Virus record (IMG/VR): IMGVR_UViG_3300029267_002119
Location: 38,390 to 102,389 of that record
DNA length: 64,000 nt
Strand: one strand, 5' to 3'
DNA from: a virus
Positions within the stretch are counted from its first letter, which is position 1, and the number at the start of each line of letters is the position of its first letter. The notes under the pieces are model-generated. The model was not told the DNA's origin, ran no database searches, and worked only from the letters and a program-made list of their open reading frames with translations. The translations under genes and the position numbers were made by a program. Below are positions 1 through 8,640 of the stretch, in pieces.

Positions 1-304
1 GTAGTCCGGCGACACTTCCGCCAACATCCACAACCTCGACCAGGTTGCCGATGTTCGTGCCCGCGACCTTCTGCTCGGCGGCCGTCAGGCTCTCCGCCTT
101 GGTCAGGTCCACGCCGTCGATGTTCAGGAGCACCTGGTCGGCGTTGATGTAGGCGACCAGCTCCGGGTCGATCGTGATCTCGTAGGGCGCGTTCCAGTCG
201 GTCAGCTGGGCCTGGCCGCTCGCCGGGATCTTGGCATCGGGCGCAACCAAGCGCGTGAGCGCGAGGTCGCCTGCGGTCTGGTTCTTCGCGATGATGGTCG
301 TCAC
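1..304 (-). CDS. Distal-tail protein of unknown function, C-terminus cut by window edge
   Basis: The reading frame opens with GTG at 304, one base after the stop of the preceding fibre gene, and a GGAGG ribosome binding site lies about 7 bases upstream. The 101 codons seen are uninterrupted to the window edge, so the C-terminus lies outside. The protein begins MTTIIAKNQTAGDLAL and continues with ITIDPELVAYINADQVLLN and a later AEQKVAGTNIGNLVEVVDV stretch. I recognise no family. It is the last gene seen in the leftward fibre run, so a small tail or fibre-associated protein is the most likely role; that is inference from position only. Confidence 0.6.
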   Translation of the reverse strand, partial: MTTIIAKNQTAGDLALTRLVAPDAKIPASGQAQLTDWNAPYEITIDPELVAYINADQVLLNIDGVDLTKAESLTAAEQKVAGTNIGNLVEVVDVGGSVAGL

Positions 305-305
305 G

Positions 306-1151
306 CTACGCCCTCCACCGGACCTTCACCCACGCCTGGACCCCGGAGGTGGTGTTCCCCCCGGACTGGTTCCGCAGGGACAGCACGCTGTCGGAGGCGA
401 TGTCCACGTTCAGTGCGGTGCTCTTGCCAGACGCGGCCGAGGACGCCAGTGTAGCGACCGAGGCCCCATCGTCCATCACCTCGAAGGTTGCCGCATCCGT
501 GTCCGTCCTGGTGTAGCCCATTGCCACCACAGTTGCGTTGTGCGGCAAGAGGTACCCCGTAGCGCCTGCCCCGGTGACGGCCCCGATACCACGGTAGTAA
601 GCCCCGGCCGCTGTTCCGAAGAAGCCCGAGTTCGAGAAGGTGCACACCTTGGCCTCAACAGAGACCCACTTCGCGCGGGTGGCGTCGTAGCGCATCTCCA
701 TGTCGAGCGCGGTGTTGTAGTACTTGGAGCCGTCCGGCGAAGTCCCTGCCGGATCGGCAGCAAGCGGTCCGTAGTCCGGCCTGGTGTCGTTGTCGATCTT
801 CTGCCAGGCGGTCCCGTTGAAGATAGCCCAGTCGCCCACGGTCCACAGGCTGACACCGTCGAGGGTCGTGGTTCCGCCGACCGCGACGATGTAGTATTCG
901 CCCGGGGTGCCAACACCAGAAGCGAGCGCGGGAGTATTCGTAGAAGCGTCCCACGTGCCTTTGTAGGTGATGCCGCCAGCGCCGGGCGCCGGGCCAACGG
1001 TCCAGCCGCCCAGGCCGTCGCCCTTGAGGACATCGTTGAGCGCGGGAGATCCGCCGATCTCGGTGGTCGGGTCGATCAGGATGCCAGACGGCGAAGCAGG
1101 ATCGACTGGAGTGCCGAGCGTGCTGTAGCCGGGTCTGCCGAGACTGCTCAT
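306..1151 (-). CDS. Tail fibre-like protein
   Basis: Start ATG at 1151 overlaps the TGA of the preceding gene (ATGA), which I prefer to the longer frame beginning at 1184. The 281-residue product has a middle region built on YKGTWDASTNTPALASG, GEYYIVAVGGTTTLDG and WTVGDWAIFNGTAWQKID. This is the carbohydrate-binding-like repeat style common in phage tail fibres ('the GTWDASTNTP ... GDYYVVSVAG' type). The C-terminal third is Gly/Ala/Ser/Thr rich and looks like a beta-sandwich tip, ending in a strand-like VQAWVKVRWRA. Position in the fibre block supports a receptor-binding or tip role. No chaperone or peptidase motif was seen. Confidence 0.6.
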   Translation of the reverse strand: MSSLGRPGYSTLGTPVDPASPSGILIDPTTEIGGSPALNDVLKGDGLGGWTVGPAPGAGGITYKGTWDASTNTPALASGVGTPGEYYIVAVGGTTTLDGVSLWTVGDWAIFNGTAWQKIDNDTRPDYGPLAADPAGTSPDGSKYYNTALDMEMRYDATRAKWVSVEAKVCTFSNSGFFGTAAGAYYRGIGAVTGAGATGYLLPHNATVVAMGYTRTDTDAATFEVMDDGASVATLASSAASGKSTALNVDIASDSVLSLRNQSGGNTTSGVQAWVKVRWRA

Positions 1152-1687
1152 GCGAAGTTGACCCCCAGCTCGTAGAGGAACCAACGGCCCACCAGGGTGT
1201 CCGAGCCTGAGGCCGGATTCCTACTCACGATGAACTGCGCATCGTCACCCGGGCTCAGGCTCAGACCAGCGAGCGTCGTGGAGAACGACCAGCTCTGCGC
1301 CAGGTCGTTGGGCACAGCGAGGATCCCCAAGGCAACCGGACCTGACCACGCGCCAGCTCCCACCCGCGCGTGCAGGCGTACAACGACGTCACCGGCCACA
1401 GCGGGAGCGTCCCCGGCTCGGCCCGGCATCCTCACGACCATCGTCGTCACGCCGGACGGGATCTGGAGCGAGAACCCGGCGCCGGTCTCGCCGGAGTCCA
1501 CGAAGGCTCGAGCTAGCCCGGACGCCGAGTAAGGGGAGTCGGCGACCACCGGGGCGTTGGACGAGACCGGCCACGTGCCGCCGGGCACCTGGAGCATGTC
1601 CGCAACGAAGATGCGCTCATTGCCGTGCACGCCCTGGAGCGCGCCAACGGTGAAGCCCCCGGGGCCACGCTTGCCGATACCGCTCAC
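1148..1687 (-). CDS. Predicted beta-rich tail protein
   Basis: 179 residues, rich in Gly, Ala, Ser and Val with alternating hydrophobic strands such as DVVVRLHARVGAGAWSG and GRWFLYELGVNFA. Its stop overlaps the start of the next fibre-like gene by an ATGA junction, so the two are probably translationally coupled. I do not recognise a family. The composition fits a beta-sandwich domain of the kind found in tail-tip and fibre-tip proteins, and the location within the fibre block supports that. Confidence 0.5.
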   Translation of the reverse strand: MSGIGKRGPGGFTVGALQGVHGNERIFVADMLQVPGGTWPVSSNAPVVADSPYSASGLARAFVDSGETGAGFSLQIPSGVTTMVVRMPGRAGDAPAVAGDVVVRLHARVGAGAWSGPVALGILAVPNDLAQSWSFSTTLAGLSLSPGDDAQFIVSRNPASGSDTLVGRWFLYELGVNFA

Positions 1688-1701
1688 GGGTCCTCCTGAC
1701 G

Positions 1702-2019
1702 CTACCAGGCCCAGAAGCGGAAGGCGGCTCCCGGAGTCCCCTTGAGGTAGATGGCCTTCAGCCGCCGGAAGTCCTGCACCAGCGACTCACCAGCCTTCAC
1801 GCGTCCGTGGTCCGGTAGACCGCCGGTGTCTGGCGCGACGCGGAAGTAGATGTCGGATCCCGCGTCGTTCGCCAGCATGATCGAGTGGCTCGTGAACGGG
1901 TTGGTCGTGTCCAGATCCTCGAACACCAACACGTTGTCGGTGTAGGTGCCAGCGCCCTGGATCGTGGAGTCCACGAAGTAGTTGTAGGAGCGAATGCTCG
2001 TCTCGCCTGTGCCTGCCAT
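1702..2019 (-). CDS. Small distal-tail protein, unknown
   Basis: 105 residues, beginning MAGTGETSIRSYNYFVDS and ending in aromatic-rich AAFRFWAW. It lies 14 bases upstream of the next gene and 16 bases after the CIS-tube-like gene in a single leftward run. The predicted fold is beta-rich. No family is recognised; a structural role at the tail tip is inferred from context only. Confidence 0.5.
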   Translation of the reverse strand: MAGTGETSIRSYNYFVDSTIQGAGTYTDNVLVFEDLDTTNPFTSHSIMLANDAGSDIYFRVAPDTGGLPDHGRVKAGESLVQDFRRLKAIYLKGTPGAAFRFWAW

Positions 2020-2035
2020 TCAAGCCCCCTGGGAT

Positions 2036-2785
2036 CTACTGCCCCAGCACCCTATCGACGGTGCCCCTGTACTGGTAGTTGCGGCCGTCCTGCTCGAACG
2101 GAGTCCGGCCGATGTACTTGATCGACGACTGACCCCTGCCAGCTGACGAGTGCTGGACGATCTCGTCGAAGGTGAGTGAGACCTGGACCATGCGCGGGTG
2201 GCCGTTCGGGAACCAGGACTCGTAGGTGATCGGGGCGCTGCGGAGGACCACCAGGATCGCGTCGTCGGTGCCACCGAGCAGCGAGCCCTCGAGCACGAGC
2301 CAGAGCTTCTTGGGCGGGCTGGCTAACGAGTTGAGGCCGCTCGCCTGGGTCCCGTAGTCGGCCATCATGAACGAGCGCAGGCGCGAGAGCGCAGCTCGGA
2401 TGTCCACCGTGTATCGGTCGGACGGCATCATCCCGATGCGAGCTAACCCCTGGTTGATGCTGGCCTGCACGCTCAGGCCGCCGCGCTCCTCGCCCATGTC
2501 CAACTCGGCCGTGAACTGAGCCGTGAAGGTGATCTGTCGGCCGCTCCCGCCGATCCACTGAAGCAGCGGATGGCTCGCTCCCGGAACCTGCTTCTGGGCG
2601 TACTCGACGTTGTAGGTGTCGTCGAGCGATTCCGGCCAGTACTGGAAGACGAACGTCTCGTCGCTGATCGCGCCCGTCCTCTTGTTCCCGGCGATGCTCA
2701 CCATCTCCGGGAACATATAGGCCGCGCGCGGCTCGCCGTCGCGGAAGATGTCCTGCGTGTCGCTCAGGCGCGTGTTGATCGACAT
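2036..2785 (-). CDS. Baseplate/tube-adaptor protein resembling contractile injection system tube proteins (Afp7-like)
   Basis: 249 residues, ATG at 2785 with GGAG four bases upstream. The N-terminal part, with ETFVFQYWPESLDDTYNVEY, a GASHPLLQW stretch and GGSGRQITFTAQFTAEL, has the look of the N-terminal domain shared by LysM-carrying adaptor proteins of contractile injection systems (Afp7/Pvc7 type). In that family the domain joins the inner tube to the spike hub. The rest of the protein has PKKLWLVLEGSLLGG and a beta-rich C-terminus; no clear LysM repeat is visible. It may start its own transcription unit, because a terminator-like hairpin lies just upstream and a CATAAT -10-like element sits at 2806-2811, though no convincing -35 is visible. 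Confidence 0.4.
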   Translation of the reverse strand: MSINTRLSDTQDIFRDGEPRAAYMFPEMVSIAGNKRTGAISDETFVFQYWPESLDDTYNVEYAQKQVPGASHPLLQWIGGSGRQITFTAQFTAELDMGEERGGLSVQASINQGLARIGMMPSDRYTVDIRAALSRLRSFMMADYGTQASGLNSLASPPKKLWLVLEGSLLGGTDDAILVVLRSAPITYESWFPNGHPRMVQVSLTFDEIVQHSSAGRGQSSIKYIGRTPFEQDGRNYQYRGTVDRVLGQ

Positions 2786-2845
2786 AAGCCGAAGCTCCGT
2801 GCCCCATTATGCGCCCCAAGGCGGGAGAGCACCAGGACGCGCCCG

Positions 2846-2883
2846 AACAACAAGGGACGGCCCGAGTACCCCGCGAGCCGCCC
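2846..2883 (-). terminator. Intrinsic terminator-like hairpin in the 2786-2909 gap
   Basis: Read on the minus strand, GGGCGGCTCG pairs with CGGGCCGTCCC (about 10 pairs, one bulge, one wobble), followed by TTGTTGTT. It lies just after the stop of the 127-residue gene that ends at 2910. This is the longest gap in the tail run, so it may divide that run into two transcripts. Confidence 0.5.
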
Positions 2884-2909
2884 CAAGCTGTCCCAAGACG
2901 GGATGAGTC

Positions 2910-3293
2910 CTACCCTTCGGCCGCGCCCCCGGTCTCCGGGTCGCGGGCGAGGTCGCCCAGCCTGGTGACCGCGTCGTTGTTGATCGCGTAGCCGTCCTCG
3001 CCGCCCTTCGCCGCCTTGCAGATGACGGGCATCATGTAGCGGACCCCCTTCTTGAGGATCGGGTCGATGAGGCTGTCCGGCAGCCACGGGATGTCGGTCT
3101 CATCGATCACGTAGTCGAGGATCTGCTCGGCCGCCGCAGCCTTCTCTGCGCCGGTCATGCCCTCGACCGCCTCGACGATCTCCATCACCTTCGGGACGAT
3201 CTCGAAGAGATCGGTCCACTGCCAGCCGTCCTCGAACACCTCGAGCACGTCCTTGGCGTGCTGCTCCACCTGTTCGATCGTGAACTCTGCCAT
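2910..3293 (-). CDS. Hypothetical acidic helical protein
   Basis: 127 residues, ATG at 3293. The first two thirds are acidic and helical (VEQHAKDVLEVFEDGWQW, KVMEIVEAVEGMTGAEKAAA). A more hydrophobic segment follows with DIPWLPDSLIDPILKKGVRY. It is the third of three small genes (lipoprotein, glycine-zipper protein, this one) that sit together between the fibres and the tail tip. I do not recognise a family. A membrane or lysis role is possible from the neighbours but nothing here proves it. Confidence 0.5.
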   Translation of the reverse strand: MAEFTIEQVEQHAKDVLEVFEDGWQWTDLFEIVPKVMEIVEAVEGMTGAEKAAAAEQILDYVIDETDIPWLPDSLIDPILKKGVRYMMPVICKAAKGGEDGYAINNDAVTRLGDLARDPETGGAAEG

Positions 3294-3312
3294 CGTTCTG
3301 TCCTTGAGCCCG

Positions 3313-3834
3313 TCAGCTCTCAGAGGGTCCGGTGGCGGCGTCTCCAGCAGCGTCGAGAAAGGAATCGACCGCGCCCGCGATCCCTCCTCCCACGGCCCCG
3401 GCTGCGCCGCCGGTGAGGGCGTTGATCGCGCCGGACACGAGTCCGGCCGTGACGCCCTTGATGATGCTGATCGCGATGTCCTCGAGTGTGTCGAGGACGA
3501 GGTTCACGGTCTCCATCAGGAAGCTCGCGGCCTTGGCATCCGCGACAACCTTCGCGCCCAGGCCCAGCGTCTCCATCGCGCGGACCTTGGACTCGTAGAC
3601 CTGCGCCCACTGCCGGGCCTTCTCGGGATCCGTCTGCACGAGACACTTGACCTTGGCGTCGGCCGCGCCCTTGAACAGATCCTCCAGCTCGTCCTTGTGA
3701 GCTGCCTCGACGAACTCGCCGAACTTCGTCATGAAGTTGCCGCGAATCCGGTCGGCTGCCTCGACGAGCTTCGGCTCGGCGATGGCGATGACCTGCTCCT
3801 TCAGGTCGGGGGTCGGGGCGGACTCGTCGCTCAC
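3313..3834 (-). CDS. Hypothetical protein with C-terminal glycine-zipper hydrophobic segment
   Basis: 173 residues. The start is GTG at 3834, overlapping the TGA of the lipoprotein gene (GTGA). The N-terminal 110 residues are charged and helical. From about residue 118 the sequence becomes hydrophobic and glycine rich (DIAISIIKGVTAGLVSGAIN, then GGAAGAVGGGIAGAVDSFL), the pattern of glycine-zipper helices that insert into or oligomerise on membranes. Its coupling to a lipoprotein gene suggests a membrane-facing job such as lysis or superinfection control; this is inference. Confidence 0.5.
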   Translation of the reverse strand: MSDESAPTPDLKEQVIAIAEPKLVEAADRIRGNFMTKFGEFVEAAHKDELEDLFKGAADAKVKCLVQTDPEKARQWAQVYESKVRAMETLGLGAKVVADAKAASFLMETVNLVLDTLEDIAISIIKGVTAGLVSGAINALTGGAAGAVGGGIAGAVDSFLDAAGDAATGPSES

Positions 3835-4148
3835 TGGTCACCTCCGCCCTCGGCGGCCTTCTTCTCCTCGACGGCGCCTGTCAGACAGTCGTCGCAGAGA
3901 AGGATCGTGGCGTCCACGACGTCCAGCCGTCCCTCCTTCAGCTCGGGGATGATCGCTTCGGCCTCGACGGCCGCGTCCAGCGCCTCCGAGTAGCCGGGGC
4001 GGATGTCCTTCTCCAGGTTGTCCTTGATCTTCTCGATGGACTCGACGTAGCTGTCGATGCTCACCATCGTCACCGGATGACGATCGCAAGCACAGGCGCT
4101 CAAGAACAGAACGCCCACCAGCACCGTCATAGCGAGAACTCGTCTCAC
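3831..4148 (-). CDS. Small predicted lipoprotein
   Basis: 105 residues starting at GTG 4148 with GGAGGAGG a few bases upstream. It has a textbook lipoprotein signal: basic MRR, hydrophobic VLAMTVLVGVLF, then lipobox LSAC with the lipidated Cys at about residue 19. The mature part is short, acidic and helical (ESIEKIKDNLEKDIRPGYSE), with two more Cys near the C-terminus (LLCDDCL). Phage lipoproteins of this size are often outer-membrane spanins or superinfection-exclusion proteins. A spanin would imply a diderm host, but no embedded inner-spanin partner was found, so the role is open. Confidence 0.6.
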   Translation of the reverse strand: MRRVLAMTVLVGVLFLSACACDRHPVTMVSIDSYVESIEKIKDNLEKDIRPGYSEALDAAVEAEAIIPELKEGRLDVVDATILLCDDCLTGAVEEKKAAEGGGDQ

Positions 4149-4192
4149 GTCTTCCTCCTCCCACAGTGGGCTGATTGTTGGGGCCGAACAGC

Positions 4193-4795
4193 TTACCCTA
4201 CTGCCCAGCCGAGAATCCTAAACCGAGTGCCGCGCGCCAGCATCCCGGCGGCCTTGACCATACCGACAGCGCCCTGGGCAGGCACAACCAGCCTCTTCAC
4301 CGGCGTCTCGCCGTTGGTAAAGACCATCTCCCATTCGGCCTCGGGGGCAACCCACGTAGACCGGGCCTGTGAGCAGTTGACCTTGGTGCCATCTGGGATC
4401 CCAGGCGACGCGAGCTTGTACTCCAGCTCGGTGCCAGGCGGCCTCGCGATCGTCTGGCCCTGTGTGACCTCCTCGCCGTCGATGTAGTGCTTCGTCACAG
4501 GTTTGGGGGTCAGCTTGCCGTCCACGACCCAGTTCTCGGCGAAGACTACGCTCACGTGACCTGCGCAGTGCTTCATCTCAGCTGGGCATGGACAATCGTA
4601 GGCGATGTAGCCGACGATGTCCGGCCGGTGCTTGGCCCGACTCGCCCGAAGCGTCGTCGAATTCTCGTGCTTGCAGTCCGGGTTGGAGAGACCCTCGCAG
4701 CCAGGCGAGCAGTCACAGGGCGGCCAGCCGCCGGGCGTGTGGGTCTCGATCGAGGTCAAGGCGCCGTCTGCCAGGTATCCGAAGTAGTGCCTCAT
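4193..4795 (-). CDS. Cys-rich distal-tail protein
   Basis: 200 residues. Start ATG at 4795 forms an ATGA overlap with the preceding collagen-repeat fibre; the longer frame upstream is a shadow inside that fibre. The N-terminal 90 residues hold many Cys (PPCDCSPGCEGLSNPDCKH, YDCPCPAEMKHCAGH), probably metal- or disulfide-bound. The C-terminal half is beta-rich (KRLVVPAQGAVGMVKAAG). Coupling to the fibre gene suggests a fibre-tip or fibre-assembly protein. No family recognised. Confidence 0.55.
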   Translation of the reverse strand: MRHYFGYLADGALTSIETHTPGGWPPCDCSPGCEGLSNPDCKHENSTTLRASRAKHRPDIVGYIAYDCPCPAEMKHCAGHVSVVFAENWVVDGKLTPKPVTKHYIDGEEVTQGQTIARPPGTELEYKLASPGIPDGTKVNCSQARSTWVAPEAEWEMVFTNGETPVKRLVVPAQGAVGMVKAAGMLARGTRFRILGWAVG

Positions 4796-6657
4796 TCGCA
4801 GGCCCCCAACCATAGCTTGAAGTAGATGTTTTCGGCCGCGCCGATCAGGCGACCGTCGATCCGGCCCGTCGAGCCGGAGAAGCTGAGGTGGTCGATTCTG
4901 ATCTCTCTCCCCTGGTTGAACCCTCGCAATCCGGCGAGGCCGCCCCAGACGTGTCGGATCGAAGAGATCGACGGGGACACCGAGCTGAAATCGACCGTGA
5001 ACGACTTCGAGACCGTCGGGCCAGGGCCGACCCACAACGAATCCTTCTCGAACGGGTTGCAGTTCGTGAAGCCGTAGCCGGGGTCTCCCTGCGGCCCCGT
5101 TGGACCCGGGTTCGAGTCAGCCCCCTTCGGCCCCTTCGCGCCGATTACCGACACCTCGGCCACGCCCAGACCAGCGTCCGAGGCACCGCCGTAGACGAAG
5201 TTGAGCGTGTGGTAGTCGTTGCCAACCGGCGTTCCGTTGTTCTCGACCGATCTGAGCGAGCCCACCTTGCCGTCTGGGGCTGCGAGCAGCGCCTTGCCGG
5301 GCGTGGACTCGGTCGCATCGGGCACCGGCGGCAGCTCACCGTTCCGCTTGAGGAGCAGCCACCCATCGAAGATCGACCTGTCGGCGCGGTAGAAGGCCGG
5401 GAAGAGGAACCTGATCGAGCTGCCACCCGGCATCGAGTGAGCACCACCCGACACGGTGAAGAAGTTCAGGGTGTACCGACGGAACGGCGGATTGACGACG
5501 GGAATGGCCGGACCTCCAGGCGTCCCGCCTTGGAAGGCGGCTCCCAGCGTGGCGTTGTTCGCGTCGTCGATCTCGGCGATCTCGTACCACCTGTCGTCGC
5601 CAGGCGGACTCGTCGCCTTGACCAGGTCGCCCTCTTGGATGGAGGCGAACGGGTTGCCGGTCCCATCGACGGTGGTTGTGCCGTTGTAGAAGTTGATCGT
5701 CCCGGACACGTTGCCGGAGATGTCGGAGCCGGGGGCCGACTCCGTGAACACGAGACTGCCGTAAATCGGCTCCCGGCTGGTCGAGTCGACGACCCGCTGG
5801 CCGGTGCCTCCGTCCACGACGAAACACAGGTTGCGGAGCGTGTCGGTAGGGTCGGTGAGCGCGCCCTCGTCCGTCTCTGTTCCGCCGGGGACGACGTCGA
5901 TCAGAGGAGCGAACTCGCGATTCGTGGCCGCAAACGAACCGGACACATTCGTCGCTGTTCCGGCCACCCCCGTTACCAGGTTGCCGACGAGGAGACTGAG
6001 CCGGTAGCCGAGTCGGTCGGCCATCGACGGACCGACCAGATCGGCTTCGATACGATCGGCCAGGCTCGGGTGCGGCGCGGGCGTCGTGTGCGCCGACAGC
6101 CGCGCGTCGGTAACCTCGGCCCGCGTCGAGTTGCCGATCTCCAGGTCGGTGATCGCGTCGTCAGGCATGAATCCGACCACTTGCCCGTCGAACGCGATCG
6201 GCGGCTGACGCGTGTCCGGGAAGTCGTACGTGACCGTAAGGTCAGCGCCGACCTTGTCCACCTTGCAAATCAGCACCTCCTGTGGCCCGGAGGCGGTCGT
6301 CGCCCTCGTCAGGATCTTGGCCTGGGTCGCGATCTTGTCTCGGTAGTCCGCCCTTGCGATCACGTAGACCGGGAACACGGTGTGTCCGTTGAAGTTCAGG
6401 TCCACATCGTTGGCCGTGAAGAGGTCGACGTTCATCTTCCTGGTCTGGGAACCGACCGACAGCTTGGAGAAGTTGTGGTTCGGGTCGGTGGCCAGCACCA
6501 GGATGTCGGAGCCTGGCGTCGTCTGCGGGATGAAGCCCAGATACACACCTCGCGGAAGGGCGAGCGCGCGCACGTTGATGGCATCACCCGCGAACGGCTC
6601 CAAGAAGCGAGTCTTCACGAACTCTTCGGTGAAGTCGTATGTAGGGAAGCTCGCCAT
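4792..6657 (-). CDS. Tail fibre with collagen-like segment (paralogue 1)
   Basis: 621 residues. N-terminal about 100 residues carry LPRGVYLGFIPQTTPGSD and FNGHTVFPVYVIARADY, clearly related to the N-termini of the next two upstream fibres, so this is probably the shared tail-attachment domain. A mid-protein module with IQEGDLVKA and RWYEIAEID matches similar modules in the paralogues. Near residues 515-530 there is a short collagen-like run (KGPKGADSNPGPTGPQGDPG), followed by a unique C-terminal tip. Collagen-like GXY segments in phage fibres form trimeric stalks. The differing tips suggest three receptor specificities or positions. Confidence 0.75.
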   Translation of the reverse strand: MASFPTYDFTEEFVKTRFLEPFAGDAINVRALALPRGVYLGFIPQTTPGSDILVLATDPNHNFSKLSVGSQTRKMNVDLFTANDVDLNFNGHTVFPVYVIARADYRDKIATQAKILTRATTASGPQEVLICKVDKVGADLTVTYDFPDTRQPPIAFDGQVVGFMPDDAITDLEIGNSTRAEVTDARLSAHTTPAPHPSLADRIEADLVGPSMADRLGYRLSLLVGNLVTGVAGTATNVSGSFAATNREFAPLIDVVPGGTETDEGALTDPTDTLRNLCFVVDGGTGQRVVDSTSREPIYGSLVFTESAPGSDISGNVSGTINFYNGTTTVDGTGNPFASIQEGDLVKATSPPGDDRWYEIAEIDDANNATLGAAFQGGTPGGPAIPVVNPPFRRYTLNFFTVSGGAHSMPGGSSIRFLFPAFYRADRSIFDGWLLLKRNGELPPVPDATESTPGKALLAAPDGKVGSLRSVENNGTPVGNDYHTLNFVYGGASDAGLGVAEVSVIGAKGPKGADSNPGPTGPQGDPGYGFTNCNPFEKDSLWVGPGPTVSKSFTVDFSSVSPSISSIRHVWGGLAGLRGFNQGREIRIDHLSFSGSTGRIDGRLIGAAENIYFKLWLGACE

Positions 6658-8640
6658 TTACGACCCCGCCGATGACAAGAAGAGCTTCGCGCGCGTGTCG
6701 TTGCGCAGGGTGATCTCGATCCGGCCGGTGCCTGTTCCTACGCCGGTGATGTCGATGATCTCGATCTCGTCCGGCGTACTGGTCTCGAAGACGCCATCGT
6801 CATCCCACGAGGCGATGCCGCCGCACAAGGCCCTGATCGTGTGCCCCATCCCCGTCTGGAAGCTGTAGGTGTTCGGGCCACCCGAGTTGTAGCCGGAGCT
6901 GGGCAACCACCCGCTGAGTTCCCAGACGTTGATCTCGTCGAATCCAACACCATCCGGCCCGGTTGGTCCTGGGGCTCCCGGGATGCCGGGGTCGCCTGTT
7001 GGTCCAGTCGGTCCGATCTCGCCGACTGTGACCTCACCATCGCCGGTCTCGATGACCTGGCCGCCTCCGTCACGGAAGTTGATCGTGTGGAACGGTCCGC
7101 CAACCAGCGGTGCACCCGCGTTTTGGATATTGATCGCGCCCAGCTTCGCGCCAGACTGAGACAAGAGCACGCGGCCTCGCTGCGTCGTAGTCGCGTCGGG
7201 CAGCGGCGGCTTACCGCCCGGCATGTGGTGAATGAGCCGCTGATCGGCCATGCCTGTCTCGAGCGGCACAAAGGCGGGGAAGATGAACCGGATGGTGGTC
7301 GCCGCATCAGCCTCGGCATCGATCTCGAGCGTGCCCGAGATCTTCTTCAGCTCCAGCGTCCAGCGCCGCTTCGTCAGGCCGCCCGACGCGGCGTTTGGCC
7401 CCTGGTACTCGTCGACCAGCTCGATCAGCTCGTCAGAGAAGATCGTCCCGACCTCATAGTAGAGGCCGTCAACACCCATGATCGTGTCCCCAACCTCCAG
7501 CTCTCCGACCGCCTGGCCGTCCGTGATCGACACGGCCTTCTGGGCGTTCAGGAAGTTGTAGGTCCCGGTGAGCGTGGATTCCTCTGGGCCGGTCACGCGG
7601 CCGAAGATCACTCGCCGAGTGTCGTCATCGTCGAGGAGCCGGTATCCGGTCACCGCGTCAAGCACCACCGCGATGTTGCGTACGTCGTCGTTGGGCGACG
7701 AGACGGCCCCGCGCACACCCTCGGCGCCCTGGCCGTCGAGAGTGATCTCGGGCTTGTGGAGCCGGTTGACCTCGGAGAACGATCCCGAGACGTTGACCGA
7801 GGTATCGCCCGACTCGACCAGGTAGTCGTTGCTTCGTAGCGCCGCGAGGATGAAACCCAACCGACCGCCCATCGAGGGCGCGCTCTGGTCGGCAGCGAGT
7901 CGTTCGGAGAGCGTGTCGTAGACGGTCGAATCCAGCCCGATCCGAGCTGCGGCCATCTCGTTGACGATCTCGACGGCCGTCGCGAGGTCTTCGACAGATC
8001 CGGCGGGCATGAAGCCGAAGTCGACACCGTCGTAGGCCAGCGGCGCATCCCGCAGCATATCCAGGGAGTGCGTGTGGCCGGACGCCATCTGCACGACCCC
8101 GGCGACGACCGTGTGGGAGTGGCTGTCGTCGATCGAAGAAGTGCCGTTGAGGCTGGCGTCCAGCTCGACCGTGTGGGAGTGGCCGAAGTTCAGCACAAGC
8201 CGGTAGGAGATCGTCATCGCCCCGGCGTTCCCGGTCACGATGCAGACTAGCACCTCGTCGTGGGCCACTGGTCCAGCTGACCTGGTGATGATCTCGGCCG
8301 AGGTCGGCGCTGACCCGTCGGCTGTGTACGAGGCTCGCGCGATCACGTGAAGCGGGAAGTCGCCTGGAGGCTGACCCGTGAAGTCCAGGGAGATGTTCGA
8401 GTCCAGAGCGACTGTCAGTCCTCCCGGATCGTCCTGAGATGCTGTCTTGAGGAGCGAGAAGCCCTCGGCGGCGTCGGTCACCAGGTTGAGCACCGGCGAG
8501 GCCACGGTTGGCGTGAATCCGACGTAGACGCCTTTCGGCATCCCCCCGAACTTCTGAACGAGCGGCGCCGACTGCCACTCGTCGGAGTAGTTGAGTAGCG
8601 CGTTGCCCAGGGTGAAGAACTCGACGGGGTAGATCGCCAT
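6658..8640 (-). CDS. Tail fibre with collagen-like segment (paralogue 2)
   Basis: 660 residues. N-terminus shares FGGMPKGVYVGFTPTVASP and a TGQPPGDFPLHVIARASYT strand with the fibres on both sides. It then has His-rich HSHTVELDASL and SHSHTVVAGVVQM repeats that could bind metal, as in long tail fibres with HxH sites. An EVGDTIMGVDGLYYEVGTI module follows. The collagen-like run is GPTGPTGDPGIPGAPGPTGP at roughly residues 540-560. The C-terminal tip differs from the paralogues. The stop abuts the next fibre's start. Confidence 0.75.
   Translation of the reverse strand: MAIYPVEFFTLGNALLNYSDEWQSAPLVQKFGGMPKGVYVGFTPTVASPVLNLVTDAAEGFSLLKTASQDDPGGLTVALDSNISLDFTGQPPGDFPLHVIARASYTADGSAPTSAEIITRSAGPVAHDEVLVCIVTGNAGAMTISYRLVLNFGHSHTVELDASLNGTSSIDDSHSHTVVAGVVQMASGHTHSLDMLRDAPLAYDGVDFGFMPAGSVEDLATAVEIVNEMAAARIGLDSTVYDTLSERLAADQSAPSMGGRLGFILAALRSNDYLVESGDTSVNVSGSFSEVNRLHKPEITLDGQGAEGVRGAVSSPNDDVRNIAVVLDAVTGYRLLDDDDTRRVIFGRVTGPEESTLTGTYNFLNAQKAVSITDGQAVGELEVGDTIMGVDGLYYEVGTIFSDELIELVDEYQGPNAASGGLTKRRWTLELKKISGTLEIDAEADAATTIRFIFPAFVPLETGMADQRLIHHMPGGKPPLPDATTTQRGRVLLSQSGAKLGAINIQNAGAPLVGGPFHTINFRDGGGQVIETGDGEVTVGEIGPTGPTGDPGIPGAPGPTGPDGVGFDEINVWELSGWLPSSGYNSGGPNTYSFQTGMGHTIRALCGGIASWDDDGVFETSTPDEIEIIDITGVGTGTGRIEITLRNDTRAKLFLSSAGS

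Noticed and set aside
4888-6675. 595-codon plus-strand frame under fibre 1
   Set aside because: Antisense shadow with Arg-rich low-complexity composition, no start signal and no context.
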